This document shows, piece by piece, positions 45,351-54,257 of a DNA stretch of 64,000 nt. The position numbers and the translations under genes were made by a program. The notes below the pieces were generated by a model, which saw only the letters and a list, made by a program, of their open reading frames with translations, was not told where the DNA came from and did not search any database. Source of the DNA: Betaproteobacteria bacterium (GTDB lineage: Bacteria; Pseudomonadota; Gammaproteobacteria; Burkholderiales; CAIKXV01). Each line of letters begins with the position of its first letter. Positions within the stretch are counted from its first letter, which is position 1. Location of the stretch: positions 1 to 64,000 of the forward strand of contig CANGYF010000014.1 in the NCBI GenBank assembly GCA_947458265.1. Direction: 5' to 3'.

Positions 45351-48300
45351 CACTTCCACTCCACTGCTACCTGCTGCGGCCCCACCGACACGCGCGCCTC
45401 GCCCGGGCGCGCCGGGGTGCGCCCGCTTTGCCAGAACAGGTAGCCCAGCCCATAGCCCAGCACGCTGCCGGCGACCGTGTCCGACAGCCAGTGCTCGCGC
45501 CCGCCGGCGCGCGCGAGGTTGGTGAGCCCGGCCACGCCGTACAGCCACGGGGCGTTGTACTCCAGCGCCCAGGGGGTCAGCACCGCCCAGGCCACGGTGG
45601 CATGGGTTGAGGGGAAGGAATCGCGCCCGCCGCCGAAGCTGAAAGGCTCGAAGTCGCGGTGGCTCGCGCCCGAGGTGGACCCGGGGCGCGCGCGCCCGGC
45701 CAGCGGCTTCAGCGCCCAGGCCAGCACCATGCCGCTGGCGCCGGCCTCGGCAGCGCTGCGGGCAGTGCGCGCACGGTCGGCGTCCGAAGGGTCGAAGGCC
45801 AGCAGCGCCGAGCCCGCCAGCGCCGCCCAGGGCAGGGCATCGCCCACGCGGATGCCCGCGCGCATCCAGTCCGACTCGCGATGGCGCGCGGCGACGCGAT
45901 CGACGCGCTCGTCCAGCAGCGAGGCGCCCAGCACGGTGGCGCCGAACACCGTGCCCGCGCGCAGCCAGTCGATGTCGCGCACGGCTGACCCAGCCAGGAG
46001 GAAATCGTCGCGTACGCGCGCCACCTGTCCCACCTCGGGCAGCAGCACCTGGGCCAGGGTGGGGCCGGGCTCGGGCTGCGTCGGGCGGTCCAGCACCACC
46101 AGGCCCGACAGCGCATCGGCCTCGCGCGCGCCAGCGTCGTGCCAGGTCACGCCCACGCGACCCTGCAATGCCTGCGGACCCTCGTGCGCCGCCATCACGG
46201 CCTGCAACTGCGCGAAGTCGAAGAAGTCATAGGTCACCACGGGCGCACCGCGGCGGGTCAACGTCACCTTCAGGCCGCGGGTGTCCAGCGGTGCGTGCGC
46301 CGCGGCCGTGCGCGCCGCCCGCCCCACCGCCCGGCTGGGCGATTCGATGCGGTCGCGGGTCACCGACACGCTCAGCGTGCGCGAGGCGTCCATCGCGATG
46401 TGCAGGTCGCGAAAGCCCTGTGCGTAGAGCTGCGCGTCGAGCGCTTCGAAGGAATCCGGGGTCGTGGCAGGCAGCGCGCGCGGCACCACGCGGGTGCGTG
46501 CCTCGTCTTCGCCCTGGCGGCGCAGCCAGCGGTCGGCCTGCTCGGCCGGGTCGCGCGACGCCTCCACCCGGCCTTCGGTGGCGTGCCCGGTCACCGGGTC
46601 CGGGGTGCCCGGGGCGCGAATGCGCAGGCCCTGCTCGTCGCGCAGCGCGGTGTGCTGGATGAGTTGCACCGCGCGGCCCAGGCGTGCGCCGCCATCGCGC
46701 GTGAGCGGCTGGTACATGAAGGTGCCGCTGCGCGCGCTCGATCGCGTCATGAACGCATCGAAGGGCACGCGTACGAAGATGCCCTTGTCGAAGCTGCCTT
46801 CGCCGAAGCGCTCGGCCGACACGTTGGTCTTGGTGAAGAAGGCGCCCACCGTCACGCCGTTGTCAAAGCCGCGGGACACCTGGAACGTGGCGCCGACATC
46901 GCCCGCCAGATATCGACCGGCCGCCACCATCGCGCGTATGTCGTTCCAGCCGGTGTCCCAGTACAGCGTCGCATGGCCGGTAGCCACCTGATAGCCGGTC
47001 TGCGTGCCGGCGTTGCCGAAACTGAAGTCCTGCTCGAAGCTGCGCTGGCGCACCAGGTTCGCATCCACGCCCAGGGCCACGCGGCTGCCGAACGGGCGAT
47101 AGAGCCATTCGCCGCCCACGCCCGCGAACATCGGCTCCAGATACCCACCGTACACGCTGTAGAAGTGATCGCGTGAAGGGTTGCCCACGTGGGTCACCTG
47201 CAGGTTGGGCAGCGTGAGCGAGGTAGCGGTCACGTATTCGCGCGTAAACGTGCGTACCCGCGGCAGGTCGCTGGGGCCGGTGTAGCGGAAGCGGTCGTAG
47301 TTGTCGATCAGGCCCAACGCCACCGTGCCCTGCATCCAGGTGTCGGCGCGCAGGCGCCAGCGGAACTGCTCCACGGCCGACACCTGATACAGCAGGAAGC
47401 CGTCCGGGCCGCCGAAGCTCGTGCGCAGCGAGAGCGACAGGCCATGTTCGAAACGCGGGGGGGCGATGTCTGCGGGCGCCGAGGCCGAGGCCTGCGCCGA
47501 GGGCTGCGGCGAGGACGGCGGCGCCGATGCGGCCACCACCGGCGGGCGTGCCATCACCGAGGGACGCTGCTCGCGCGGCGGCAGCAGTTCGAAGCGCTCG
47601 CGCACCCACGCGTCACGGTCCACCACATGCTCGGCCATGACCGAGCCGCGCTGCCGATAGGCGAGCACGAAGCGGTCCACGTCTGCGGGCGCGTCCCGGT
47701 GCAGCACGCTCGCCGCGCGGTCGACGCGGTCGTGCCAGTAGCCCGCATCGGCGTCGTCGAAGGTCACGCGCAACTCGCGCCCGCGCAGGTCGAAGCGCGC
47801 CGCGTGCCACTGCGTCTGCACGCGCAGCGCCTCGCGCGCGGGCTGCCAGTCGATGGGTGCGCGCGCGGTCGATGCGTCGGCCGGCTGCGCGGCGGATAGT
47901 CCGACCGACTGCGCGGTCGATGGGACAGCCATCGGCGCCTGCGCGGTGGTGGCTTGAGCCACGAATACCGGCGCCTGCGGCCGCTCGCGCGCCACCGGCA
48001 CGCGCGGTGCATCGGACGTCTTGGGCATGCGCAGACCATCGAGCTGGGTGTTGAGCGAGAAGCCCAGCATGATGCGATCGCCACGCTCGTAGCCCAGCGT
48101 CAGGTCCAGGTTCGGACCGACCCGGTACACCACCCCCAGGTTGAACGGGCTACGCTGCACGAAGCGGTCGCCGAAGGGCTCGCGCTGGTAGTCGTTGCCG
48201 TCGTACTCGAGCTTGAGCACCAGCGGCGACCACGGCGTCTGCCACTGCACGCCACCGAACAGCGAGGTACGGCCCTGGAAGTAGGTACCGAAGCTGAAGT

Positions 48301-49747
48301 TGCCACCCTGTCCTGTGTCTGCCTGCGGCCGATTGTTGCTGCCCAGTGGATTGGACAGGTTGCCTCGTGCGCCGAGGTACCCCCAGCCCAGGCCCAGGCT
48401 CCAGTCGAAGGCACCGGTGCGCTTGCTGGCCACCAGATACTCGCCCGAGAACAGGCCAGTGCCCGTCAGGTCGCGAAAGCCCACGGCCAGCGCCGGCAGG
48501 AAGGCCGTCTCGTCCCAGAGCAGGGCCTTCACGTCGATGCTCTTGTCCTTGTAGCTCTGGTCACCCGCGATCGCCGGTCCGTAGAGTGCGTTGCCGAGAC
48601 TGGAGTAGCGGAACGCGACCTCAAGCCACTGCAGCGGCTGCAGGCTGACCGTGCCGTGGGTGTAGGGCGGCGTGCGGCTGGCGGTGAAGCCGAAGAAGCC
48701 GGTGGGCTGCATGCGTGCGCTGGGCGTCTGCAGCAGGCCGACTACGCCCCAGTCGCTGGCGGTGATGGGCAGGTCGCGCGCCGGCGCGCGCGGCAGGGGC
48801 TGGGCGGACGCGGCTTCGATGGCGTCGGCCACGGTATCGGCTGCCGGCCCCTGCGTGGCCAGCCGCGCGGCGATGCGCGCCGAGGTCGCGTCGGGCCAGC
48901 GCTGGTCGCGCGGCGGCGCCCAGATCCACGCGCCAGGTGCCGGCGGCAGCTGCGCCTGCTCGTTCCAGGAGGCCACGCCGCGGCGCATGATGCGCCCGTC
49001 GGGTTGCACCACCCATGCGGAGTCCACCTGCGCGGCCGCCTCGCGCCCGTGGCAGGCCTCGACATAGGCGAGGGCCTCGGCCATCGGACGATGCGGTACC
49101 GGACAGCGCAGCCCCTCTGGTGTGATAACGGTAACCGTGGTCGGCCGCGCGGGTACGGAGGCATGACTGCCCTCGCCCAGCATCGGGTCATGCGCAGGGT
49201 TGGCCTCCAGCCAGCGCGCCTCAGCCGAGCGCAGCGGCACCCGGCCGGTGACGGGCAACTGATCCATCCAGCGCAGCAACTGCGTAGCCGCCGCTCGACG
49301 CTGCTGCTCGCTCGCCAAGATCGAACCGCCTGGCGAAGACATGCGCGAGCGTGCGGGCACGGCCGGGCGCTTTGCCAGCTGCATCAGGTCAGCCTGCAAT
49401 TCCAGCCGCAGCGCCTGCTGCCGCGGCACCTCGTCGGCCACCCGCCACAACGTGCCCGGGAGGTAGTCCTCGGCGCGCGCACCGCGTTCGAGCAGCCACT
49501 GGCTGAGGCGCTGCGGCCGGATGGGCGCGGCTGCCGTCGGGATGACTGCCGGGGGCGTTGCATCGCCACCCTGCGGGGCTACCGAGACCGTGGGCGACAC
49601 CGCAGCGACCGCCCCAGGCGGCCTTGCCACCGCCTGCCCGCCAGCCACGCTCGCAGCCACCGCAAGCGCAAGGGCTGCCGGCCCTGCACAGCCCCTGGCA
49701 CTGCCAATAGGACGTACGGCCCTAGCGCGCATGCGCCGCGAGCTCAC
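45347..49747 (-). CDS. GfcC-YjbH-PAP2 fusion protein of capsule/EPS export
   Basis: 1466-aa secreted protein combining three modules. (1) Residues ~80-285 match GfcC/YjbG: SQWLLERGARAEDYLPG, then LEANPAHDPMLGEG and PPAPGAWIWAP. (2) About 330-1230 match YjbH/GfcD beta-barrel: GVVGLLQTPSARMQPTG, QPLQWLEVAFRY and dozens of short amphipathic strands. (3) About 1240-1466 is a PAP2 phosphatase with all motifs intact: KPLAGRARP (KxxxxxxRP, near 1346), PSTHATVA, and ARAGGREHWLSD (RxxxxxHxxxD). Signal peptide ends near GGQAVA. GTG start 49747 overlaps the YjbF stop (GTGA). E. coli encodes GfcC and GfcD separately and has no PAP2 there. PAP2 hydrophobic helices on an outer-membrane barrel are unexpected. 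Confidence 0.85.
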   Translation of the reverse strand: MSSRRMRARAVRPIGSARGCAGPAALALAVAASVAGGQAVARPPGAVAAVSPTVSVAPQGGDATPPAVIPTAAAPIRPQRLSQWLLERGARAEDYLPGTLWRVADEVPRQQALRLELQADLMQLAKRPAVPARSRMSSPGGSILASEQQRRAAATQLLRWMDQLPVTGRVPLRSAEARWLEANPAHDPMLGEGSHASVPARPTTVTVITPEGLRCPVPHRPMAEALAYVEACHGREAAAQVDSAWVVQPDGRIMRRGVASWNEQAQLPPAPGAWIWAPPRDQRWPDATSARIAARLATQGPAADTVADAIEAASAQPLPRAPARDLPITASDWGVVGLLQTPSARMQPTGFFGFTASRTPPYTHGTVSLQPLQWLEVAFRYSSLGNALYGPAIAGDQSYKDKSIDVKALLWDETAFLPALAVGFRDLTGTGLFSGEYLVASKRTGAFDWSLGLGWGYLGARGNLSNPLGSNNRPQADTGQGGNFSFGTYFQGRTSLFGGVQWQTPWSPLVLKLEYDGNDYQREPFGDRFVQRSPFNLGVVYRVGPNLDLTLGYERGDRIMLGFSLNTQLDGLRMPKTSDAPRVPVARERPQAPVFVAQATTAQAPMAVPSTAQSVGLSAAQPADASTARAPIDWQPAREALRVQTQWHAARFDLRGRELRVTFDDADAGYWHDRVDRAASVLHRDAPADVDRFVLAYRQRGSVMAEHVVDRDAWVRERFELLPPREQRPSVMARPPVVAASAPPSSPQPSAQASASAPADIAPPRFEHGLSLSLRTSFGGPDGFLLYQVSAVEQFRWRLRADTWMQGTVALGLIDNYDRFRYTGPSDLPRVRTFTREYVTATSLTLPNLQVTHVGNPSRDHFYSVYGGYLEPMFAGVGGEWLYRPFGSRVALGVDANLVRQRSFEQDFSFGNAGTQTGYQVATGHATLYWDTGWNDIRAMVAAGRYLAGDVGATFQVSRGFDNGVTVGAFFTKTNVSAERFGEGSFDKGIFVRVPFDAFMTRSSARSGTFMYQPLTRDGGARLGRAVQLIQHTALRDEQGLRIRAPGTPDPVTGHATEGRVEASRDPAEQADRWLRRQGEDEARTRVVPRALPATTPDSFEALDAQLYAQGFRDLHIAMDASRTLSVSVTRDRIESPSRAVGRAARTAAAHAPLDTRGLKVTLTRRGAPVVTYDFFDFAQLQAVMAAHEGPQALQGRVGVTWHDAGAREADALSGLVVLDRPTQPEPGPTLAQVLLPEVGQVARVRDDFLLAGSAVRDIDWLRAGTVFGATVLGASLLDERVDRVAARHRESDWMRAGIRVGDALPWAALAGSALLAFDPSDADRARTARSAAEAGASGMVLAWALKPLAGRARPGSTSGASHRDFEPFSFGGGRDSFPSTHATVAWAVLTPWALEYNAPWLYGVAGLTNLARAGGREHWLSDTVAGSVLGYGLGYLFWQSGRTPARPGEARVSVGPQQVAVEWKW

Positions 49748-50409
49748 TTTTTTGCTCCTGGCGCGGGCCACTGCTGCCAGGTCAGGCAGAACCGGCTGTC
49801 CAGGCACTGTTCCGCGTACACCACCCGCGGGCCGTCCGGCCCGCTTGTATCGAGCGCGTAGCGCGCGGGCGGCAGTGCATTGTCCTCGCTGCGCTCCTCG
49901 AACCAGCGAAGACGGGCGGGGTCAAAGCCCACCATTGCACCGGGGTGCCCGGGGGCCACAGGCACCAGCACGAGTCGATCGACCAGACCGTAGCGGTAGC
50001 CAGGCGCCACGTCCCGGCGCCGCTCCCAACGGAGCGGCTCGGTGCGCGCCAGGATGTCGCGCCACTCCGGCAGCGGCGGCAGCACGACACCGCTCCACTC
50101 GACCGGCAGGCCGGTGGCTCCCACCAGGCGTCCCCGCTCGAGCCGGACGACCTCCAGCCCGCCGGTGTACCAGACCTCCACCGGCCCGGTCGGACCCAGA
50201 TCGACGGAACCCCGGGCCATCAGCACGGTGAGCCCGCCGCCCGTGGCCCGCAGATACGCGAACGCGGGATTCAGCGGCTGCTGGTCCACCCGCTTCGCGC
50301 TCTCGCGCGCGGCGCCGAAGGCCTGAATCAGCGCCCGGCCCTCCGTCGCGCACCCGGCCAGCGACCACAGCGCCAGCAGTACGACGGCAAGCCTCGGCAT
50401 TCGCCACAT
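49744..50409 (-). CDS. YjbF/GfcB-family lipoprotein
   Basis: 221-aa lipoprotein (signal MPRLAVVLLALWSLAGC, lipobox LAGC). The body follows YjbF/GfcB: LNPAFAYLRATGGGLTVLMARG, GPVEVWYTGGLEVVRLERGRLVGATGL, and a beta-rich C-terminal half (GYRYGLVDRLVLVPV). In the E. coli group-4 capsule and yjb operons this lipoprotein is needed for export. ATG 50409 (MWRMPRL) is used; the codon at 50400 is an alternative. It is translationally coupled to the fusion gene. Confidence 0.85.
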   Translation of the reverse strand: MWRMPRLAVVLLALWSLAGCATEGRALIQAFGAARESAKRVDQQPLNPAFAYLRATGGGLTVLMARGSVDLGPTGPVEVWYTGGLEVVRLERGRLVGATGLPVEWSGVVLPPLPEWRDILARTEPLRWERRRDVAPGYRYGLVDRLVLVPVAPGHPGAMVGFDPARLRWFEERSEDNALPPARYALDTSGPDGPRVVYAEQCLDSRFCLTWQQWPAPGAKK

Positions 50410-50460
50410 GATGGTCTGGGCAGGACTGCGGGGGTTCAGACGAGGCGCTCCGGACCCTTG

Positions 50461-50487
50461 AAAAAACAAGGAGGCCCGAGGGCCTCC
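50461..50487 (-). terminator. intrinsic terminator/attenuator between yjbE-like and yjbF genes
   Basis: GGAGGCC (50470-50476) pairs with GGCCTCC (50481-50487), loop of four, followed on the minus strand by TTGTTTTTT. Lying between gene 1 and gene 2 of the leftward operon, it should make the first gene more abundant than the export genes. Confidence 0.75.
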
Positions 50488-50536
50488 GCGAACGCGACGT
50501 CGGCCGCAGCCGACGCCACACGGATGGCTTGGCCGA

Positions 50537-50941
50537 CTACCGGGTACCCGTGGTACCCGTCGTCCCCACAGTGCCAGTGGAACCGTCATCCGAGACCACA
50601 GCCAAGACGCCAGCGCCGATAACGACGACCGCCGCCACATTGGCGGCGGCAAACCCTGCGCCAAGGCCGGCAGCCGCAGCCGCATTCGCGCCGGTCACGA
50701 GTGCGCCGTTCTGAACCGCAACCGTCGCCCCTTGTTGCAGAACCTGCGTGGTCAGCGTTTTCGCTGCCTGAGGCGTAATCTGACCAGCCTTGAGCGCGGC
50801 GTCGATCACTTTCACGGCCTCTTTACCACCCATCTGGGTGACCGCAGCCTGAGCCATCGCTTCCGGAACGCCGACGGGGTTGAAGAAACCGGTCATGACG
50901 ACCAGCGCGAGCGCAGCAAACAGATTGGCCTTGGTCTTCAC
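50537..50941 (-). CDS. YjbE/GfcA-like small secreted protein
   Basis: 134 aa from a GTG with AAGGAG upstream. Signal peptide LFAALALVVMTGFFN with cleavage around AMAQ-A. Then a helical stretch (GKEAVKVIDAALKAGQITPQAAKTL), an Ala/Gly/Val-rich hydrophobic segment (AAAAAGLGAGFAAANVAAVVVIGAGVLAVV) and a Gly/Thr repeat tail (STGTVGTTGTTGT). GfcA/YjbE proteins open group-4 capsule and yjb operons and have the same Thr-rich tail. Function in the family is unclear. The following terminator suggests high expression relative to downstream genes. Confidence 0.75.
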   Translation of the reverse strand: MKTKANLFAALALVVMTGFFNPVGVPEAMAQAAVTQMGGKEAVKVIDAALKAGQITPQAAKTLTTQVLQQGATVAVQNGALVTGANAAAAAGLGAGFAAANVAAVVVIGAGVLAVVSDDGSTGTVGTTGTTGTR

Positions 50942-51268
50942 AGGAGCTCCTTGTGTGAAATGAACGGCGTGTATGCACCGCAGTTTTGATCGACGACTAG
51001 CACCAGTCTAGACGACGAGTATTTCAATCTCATTTAGCAAGCTAGCGCCGATCAGATCGCAAGTCAAGGACCTGACGCCCCCCCGCCCGATCGATCTCAC
51101 CGGCATCCAACCGAAAGCGTCACGCGGATGCGATGCCAGAAACGCTTTTCGCATCAAGCTGCTATGCTTTGATCGATTGAATTTCGGTCGACGCCGCGCA
51201 GGTCTGCCGCCCCAATCCCGGCACGTCCTTACGCCACCCTCATCAGGCACTTTCGCAGGACTCAGCGC
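50942..51268. other. divergent promoter region
   Basis: 327 bp between the leftward yjbE-like gene and the rightward CheX-like gene, less GC-rich than its surroundings. It should hold promoters for both. I see a GATCGA-rich stretch and no confident -35/-10 pair, riboswitch or gene. Confidence 0.4.
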
Positions 51269-52240
51269 ATGAGAAACCAGATTACGCTCGCCAGCAAGAT
51301 CCTCGCTTACGAGAATGACGAAGTATTGAGGAACAGCCTCAAGAACTTCTGCAAGGATTTCAACCTCAACGGCGTCTTCATCGCCAGCTCGCTCCGCCTG
51401 CTTCATACGATCGAGCAGCGGGTCAACATCGGTGCCGTGCTGCTGTGCGATGAGGGCCACCCCACCCGCGACCTGATCAACGAGATCAACACCAAGCACC
51501 CGGAGATTCCGGTGTTCGTGCGCTGTGACGACCCGTCCGTGTATGACGGGTTCCGGCCCAGCAACGAGCGGGCACTGGTGCGGTTCTACAAGACCGGCAG
51601 CCTCGATCTCCTGGGCGAACTCATTTCCGAACACCTGTTCTACCGGGTCTACCCCGAAGGACTCGTGGAGCGCATGCAGGAGATCGCCAGCAACGGCATC
51701 ATGTCCTACTTCCATGGCGTCAAGGTGCTCAAGGAGCGGTCTTTCCTGGCATCGGACAAGCGCATCTACGGTGAGCGTTTCGAGTTGATCTCGGTGCGCA
51801 GCAACTGGTGCGAAGGCGTCATGATGATGCAGTCCTACGGCGCTGACGTCGATAACATGGTGCGTGCAGGACGAACCTCCTTCGATGCAGATGCCGATGG
51901 CGTCGCCCGCTTCTCGGAAGACCTGCTACGCGAACTGCTCAACTTCATCTGGGGCGGTTTCAAGGCCAAGTTCGTGTCGCCCGAGTTCACCGGCAGGCCC
52001 ACCAACATCGAAGTGCCGATGAGCATCAACCACGAAGAGAAGTACATCAGCTTCGGCGTTGCCGATCCGCTGCTGTGCTTCAAGTTCATCGTCGAGAACG
52101 ACGACCCGTCGCTGCCCGAGATGAAGCCCTTCGAGCTGTACCTGAAGTTCTCGTTCCACCTGCACTGGGATCCCGACCACTTCCATGAGAATCCGGAAGT
52201 CGAACAGATGGCCCAAGCCGGCGAACTCGAGTTCTTCTGA
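51269..52240 (+). CDS. receiver-like / CheX-domain protein
   Basis: 323 aa. Residues ~8-130 have the alternating strand-helix pattern of a receiver domain (ILAYENDEVLRNSL, GAVLLCDEG, HPEIPVFVRCDDP), where the CDEG aspartate could be the phosphorylation site. The C-terminal part (~160-300) resembles a CheX/CheC phosphatase-type domain: RFSEDLLRELLNFIWGGFKAKFV followed by KYISFGVADPLLCFKF. No DNA-binding output. It may be a CheX-like phosphatase or scaffold for two-component signalling, possibly c-di-GMP or polysaccharide related by position. Function uncertain. Confidence 0.62.
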   Translation: MRNQITLASKILAYENDEVLRNSLKNFCKDFNLNGVFIASSLRLLHTIEQRVNIGAVLLCDEGHPTRDLINEINTKHPEIPVFVRCDDPSVYDGFRPSNERALVRFYKTGSLDLLGELISEHLFYRVYPEGLVERMQEIASNGIMSYFHGVKVLKERSFLASDKRIYGERFELISVRSNWCEGVMMMQSYGADVDNMVRAGRTSFDADADGVARFSEDLLRELLNFIWGGFKAKFVSPEFTGRPTNIEVPMSINHEEKYISFGVADPLLCFKFIVENDDPSLPEMKPFELYLKFSFHLHWDPDHFHENPEVEQMAQAGELEFF

Positions 52241-52302
52241 TCCGCTTCGCCGTAGGCCTGAGGCGTACGGCGGTCTGATCCTCGAGGCAGAGCGTCCTGG
52301 CG

Positions 52303-52407
52303 CTAGCCCGCAGCAACTGCCGCCGGGTTCACCGGACGCGGCCGACGCACCACGCAGATGTTGTCCGCTGGATTGAAGTAGTGCCGCAACTCGGCGTCTT
52401 GAATCAT
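52303..52407 (-). CDS. very short reading frame, function unknown
   Basis: 34 codons, MIQDAELRHYFNPADNICVV then a Pro/Arg/Ala tail. The composition is protein-like, but the frame is too short to judge. The surrounding 52241-52522 shows no other gene. It may be a fragment of a lost gene. Confidence 0.2.
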   Translation of the reverse strand: MIQDAELRHYFNPADNICVVRRPRPVNPAAVAAG

Positions 52408-52522
52408 ACCGGTGCTGGTCTCCGCGAGCCGGGGGCCGGGACCGGTGCCGATCCGATCTGTCCGGCACCGCCGACCGCTGCTCCGGGGACGATGCGGCTG
52501 TACACCCTCCCCGCGACAAGCC

Positions 52523-52873
52523 TCAGCGCCACACCACTCGCAGGATGCCGAGCCGTAGCAGATCGGCGTACAGATCCTGGTCGGCCAGTGAGCGGGTCAC
52601 AAGGAAGCTTGCGGCGCTCATTCGTGTCAGCCGCGGTAGTGCGAAGCCGGTAATCACCAGCAACACGCCAGGAAACCAGTGCACGGCGACCGCGACCGAT
52701 ACACCGAGGCCGAGGATCGCCAGCATCACCAGCGGCAGCAACATGCGGGCGCTGAGGTAGCGATAGGCGAGTTGCGGCTCGATATCGACGCGGATATCGC
52801 CGCGAATGAACGCCGCGCGGTACTCGGCGTGCGTTGGCGCAGGGTGGGATTCAGCGCTGATGGCAGAAGACAC
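52523..52873 (-). CDS. hypothetical membrane protein
   Basis: 116 aa. A polar N-terminal third, then a near-continuous hydrophobic hairpin (MLLPLVMLAILGLGVSVAVAV and FPGVLLVITGFALP) predicted as two helices, and a basic/acidic cytoplasmic tail ending DLYADLLRLGILRVVW. No family recognised. It stands alone between two degraded regions, with a divergent TctC relic 97 bp away. Confidence 0.5.
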   Translation of the reverse strand: MSSAISAESHPAPTHAEYRAAFIRGDIRVDIEPQLAYRYLSARMLLPLVMLAILGLGVSVAVAVHWFPGVLLVITGFALPRLTRMSAASFLVTRSLADQDLYADLLRLGILRVVWR

Positions 52874-52970
52874 GTCGGCATCCAGGCGGAGTCAGATCAC
52901 GGTCGGCGCGTTGTCGAGGTCCCGATGGTACCCGACGTCCCCCCGCAATCAGTAGCACTTCGATCCAGAG

Positions 52971-53274
52971 TACGGCGGTCATTGCAAGGGCCTTGCCGAC
53001 ATGATGACCGGGCGCATCGACCTGATGTTCGACAACCTGTCGGCGTCGCTCAAGCACATCGAGTCCGGACGACTGAAGGCGCTGGCGATGTCGCCCGCAC
53101 GCCGCGCGCCTTCGCTGCCGCAGGTGCCCACCGTCACCGAGAGTGGGGTGGCGGCCTTCGACGGCGAGTCATGGATGACACTGTTCGCGCCCTCGGCCAC
53201 GACGCCGGCGGTGGTGGATCGCCTGCGAGCGCTGGGGCAGGTTGATCCGCCAGCACGGCGTGACCGTGGAATAG
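52971..53274 (+). pseudogene. TctC/Bug receptor gene relic
   Basis: Encodes the C-terminal lobe only: GLADMMTGRIDLMFDNLSAS, SGRLKALAMSPARRAPSLPQVPT and GESWMTLFAPSATTPAVVDRL. After that the frame shifts: WGRLIRQHGVTVE followed by a stop is the expected family C-terminus but in another frame. The N-terminal two-thirds is gone. So both a 5' truncation and an internal deletion occurred. Confidence 0.8.
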
Positions 53275-53294
53275 TGGACTAGTGAACTAGTGGG

Positions 53295-54257
53295 TCAGGG
53301 ATAGGCGTTTTCCGGGCGACCCGTGGTGAGCAGATGGTAGTAGCTGCTCACGAACAGGTTCATCCGGTACCAGTTGCGCACGTCCTGGTACTCGGTGAAG
53401 CGCACGGTGCGAACGATCTCTTCGCGCGAGAGTCCCTTGGCCACCGCCGCGCGCATGCCGCGGTCGAAGTCCTCGAGCATCTTCGCCTGCTGCAGCACGT
53501 GCTCGCGACGGCCGATGTCGCCGTGGCCGCCGAGGTAGGTGTCCACGTCCATCGCGGCCATCTTGCGCAGGATGTCGACCCAGGTGGCGATCGACGGCGT
53601 GAAGGAGGGGTTGGGCCAGCTGTTGCGGGAGAACGGGCCGCCGGCGAACAGCACGCGCTCCTTGGGGAATCGCACGAAGGTGTCGCCGGGATTCTGGCCA
53701 GCGCCCATGTAGACCAGCTCGATGGTGCGTCCGCCCAGGGTGAGCGTGAGCGTGGAGTCGAACGTGATGTCCGGCAGCACGACCGACACTTCCTTCGGGT
53801 CGAACTGGCGCTGGCGGAAGTAGCCCTGACGGCGCTTCATCTCCAGGCCGAAGTGGCTCTTCATCATGCCGGCGGTGTCGCGGTGCGCGATGAAGACGGC
53901 GCCCTCGCGCTTGAAGACCGAGTTGCCGAAATAGTGGTCGCCATGCGCATGGGTGTTGACGACCCAGCGGATCGGCTTGTCGGTGGTGCGCCGGATCATC
54001 GCCAGCAGTTCCTCGGCACGGCGCGGGTGCTGACGGGTGTCGATGACCAGCACGCCCTCGTCGGTCACCATCCAGGCGGCATTCGACTCCTCGTGGTGGT
54101 ACATGAAGAACAGGCCCGGTGCGACCTGGGTCACGGCGATCGGGATGTTCTTCTCCTCGACCTCGCCCTGGCCGCTCGCCTGCGACCACGCGGGCACCGG
54201 CAGCAGAGAGACGAGTGTCAGGGCCAGCGCGGCAAGCCCTCGTGCGAATGCGATCAT
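53295..54257 (-). CDS. metallo-beta-lactamase-fold hydrolase with altered metal site
   Basis: 320-aa exported protein (signal AALALTLVSLLPVPAWSQ). The first metal motif is intact, NTHAHGDHYFGN (HxHxDH, residues ~113-118), and the last His is in YLGGHGD. However the third-His motif, usually HTxGD, reads GAGQNPGDT, and the bridging Asp, usually LFxGD, reads LFAGG. Both normal ligands are thus missing. It resembles MBL-fold proteins of the quinoprotein-relay/SoxH type. Activity may differ from hydrolysis or rely on one metal. It converges with the TctC relic. Confidence 0.82.
   Translation of the reverse strand: MIAFARGLAALALTLVSLLPVPAWSQASGQGEVEEKNIPIAVTQVAPGLFFMYHHEESNAAWMVTDEGVLVIDTRQHPRRAEELLAMIRRTTDKPIRWVVNTHAHGDHYFGNSVFKREGAVFIAHRDTAGMMKSHFGLEMKRRQGYFRQRQFDPKEVSVVLPDITFDSTLTLTLGGRTIELVYMGAGQNPGDTFVRFPKERVLFAGGPFSRNSWPNPSFTPSIATWVDILRKMAAMDVDTYLGGHGDIGRREHVLQQAKMLEDFDRGMRAAVAKGLSREEIVRTVRFTEYQDVRNWYRMNLFVSSYYHLLTTGRPENAYP

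Noticed and set aside
47954-49861. 635-codon open frame opposite the fusion gene
   Set aside because: Antisense shadow without signal peptide or motifs; the minus strand encodes recognisable GfcC and YjbH modules.
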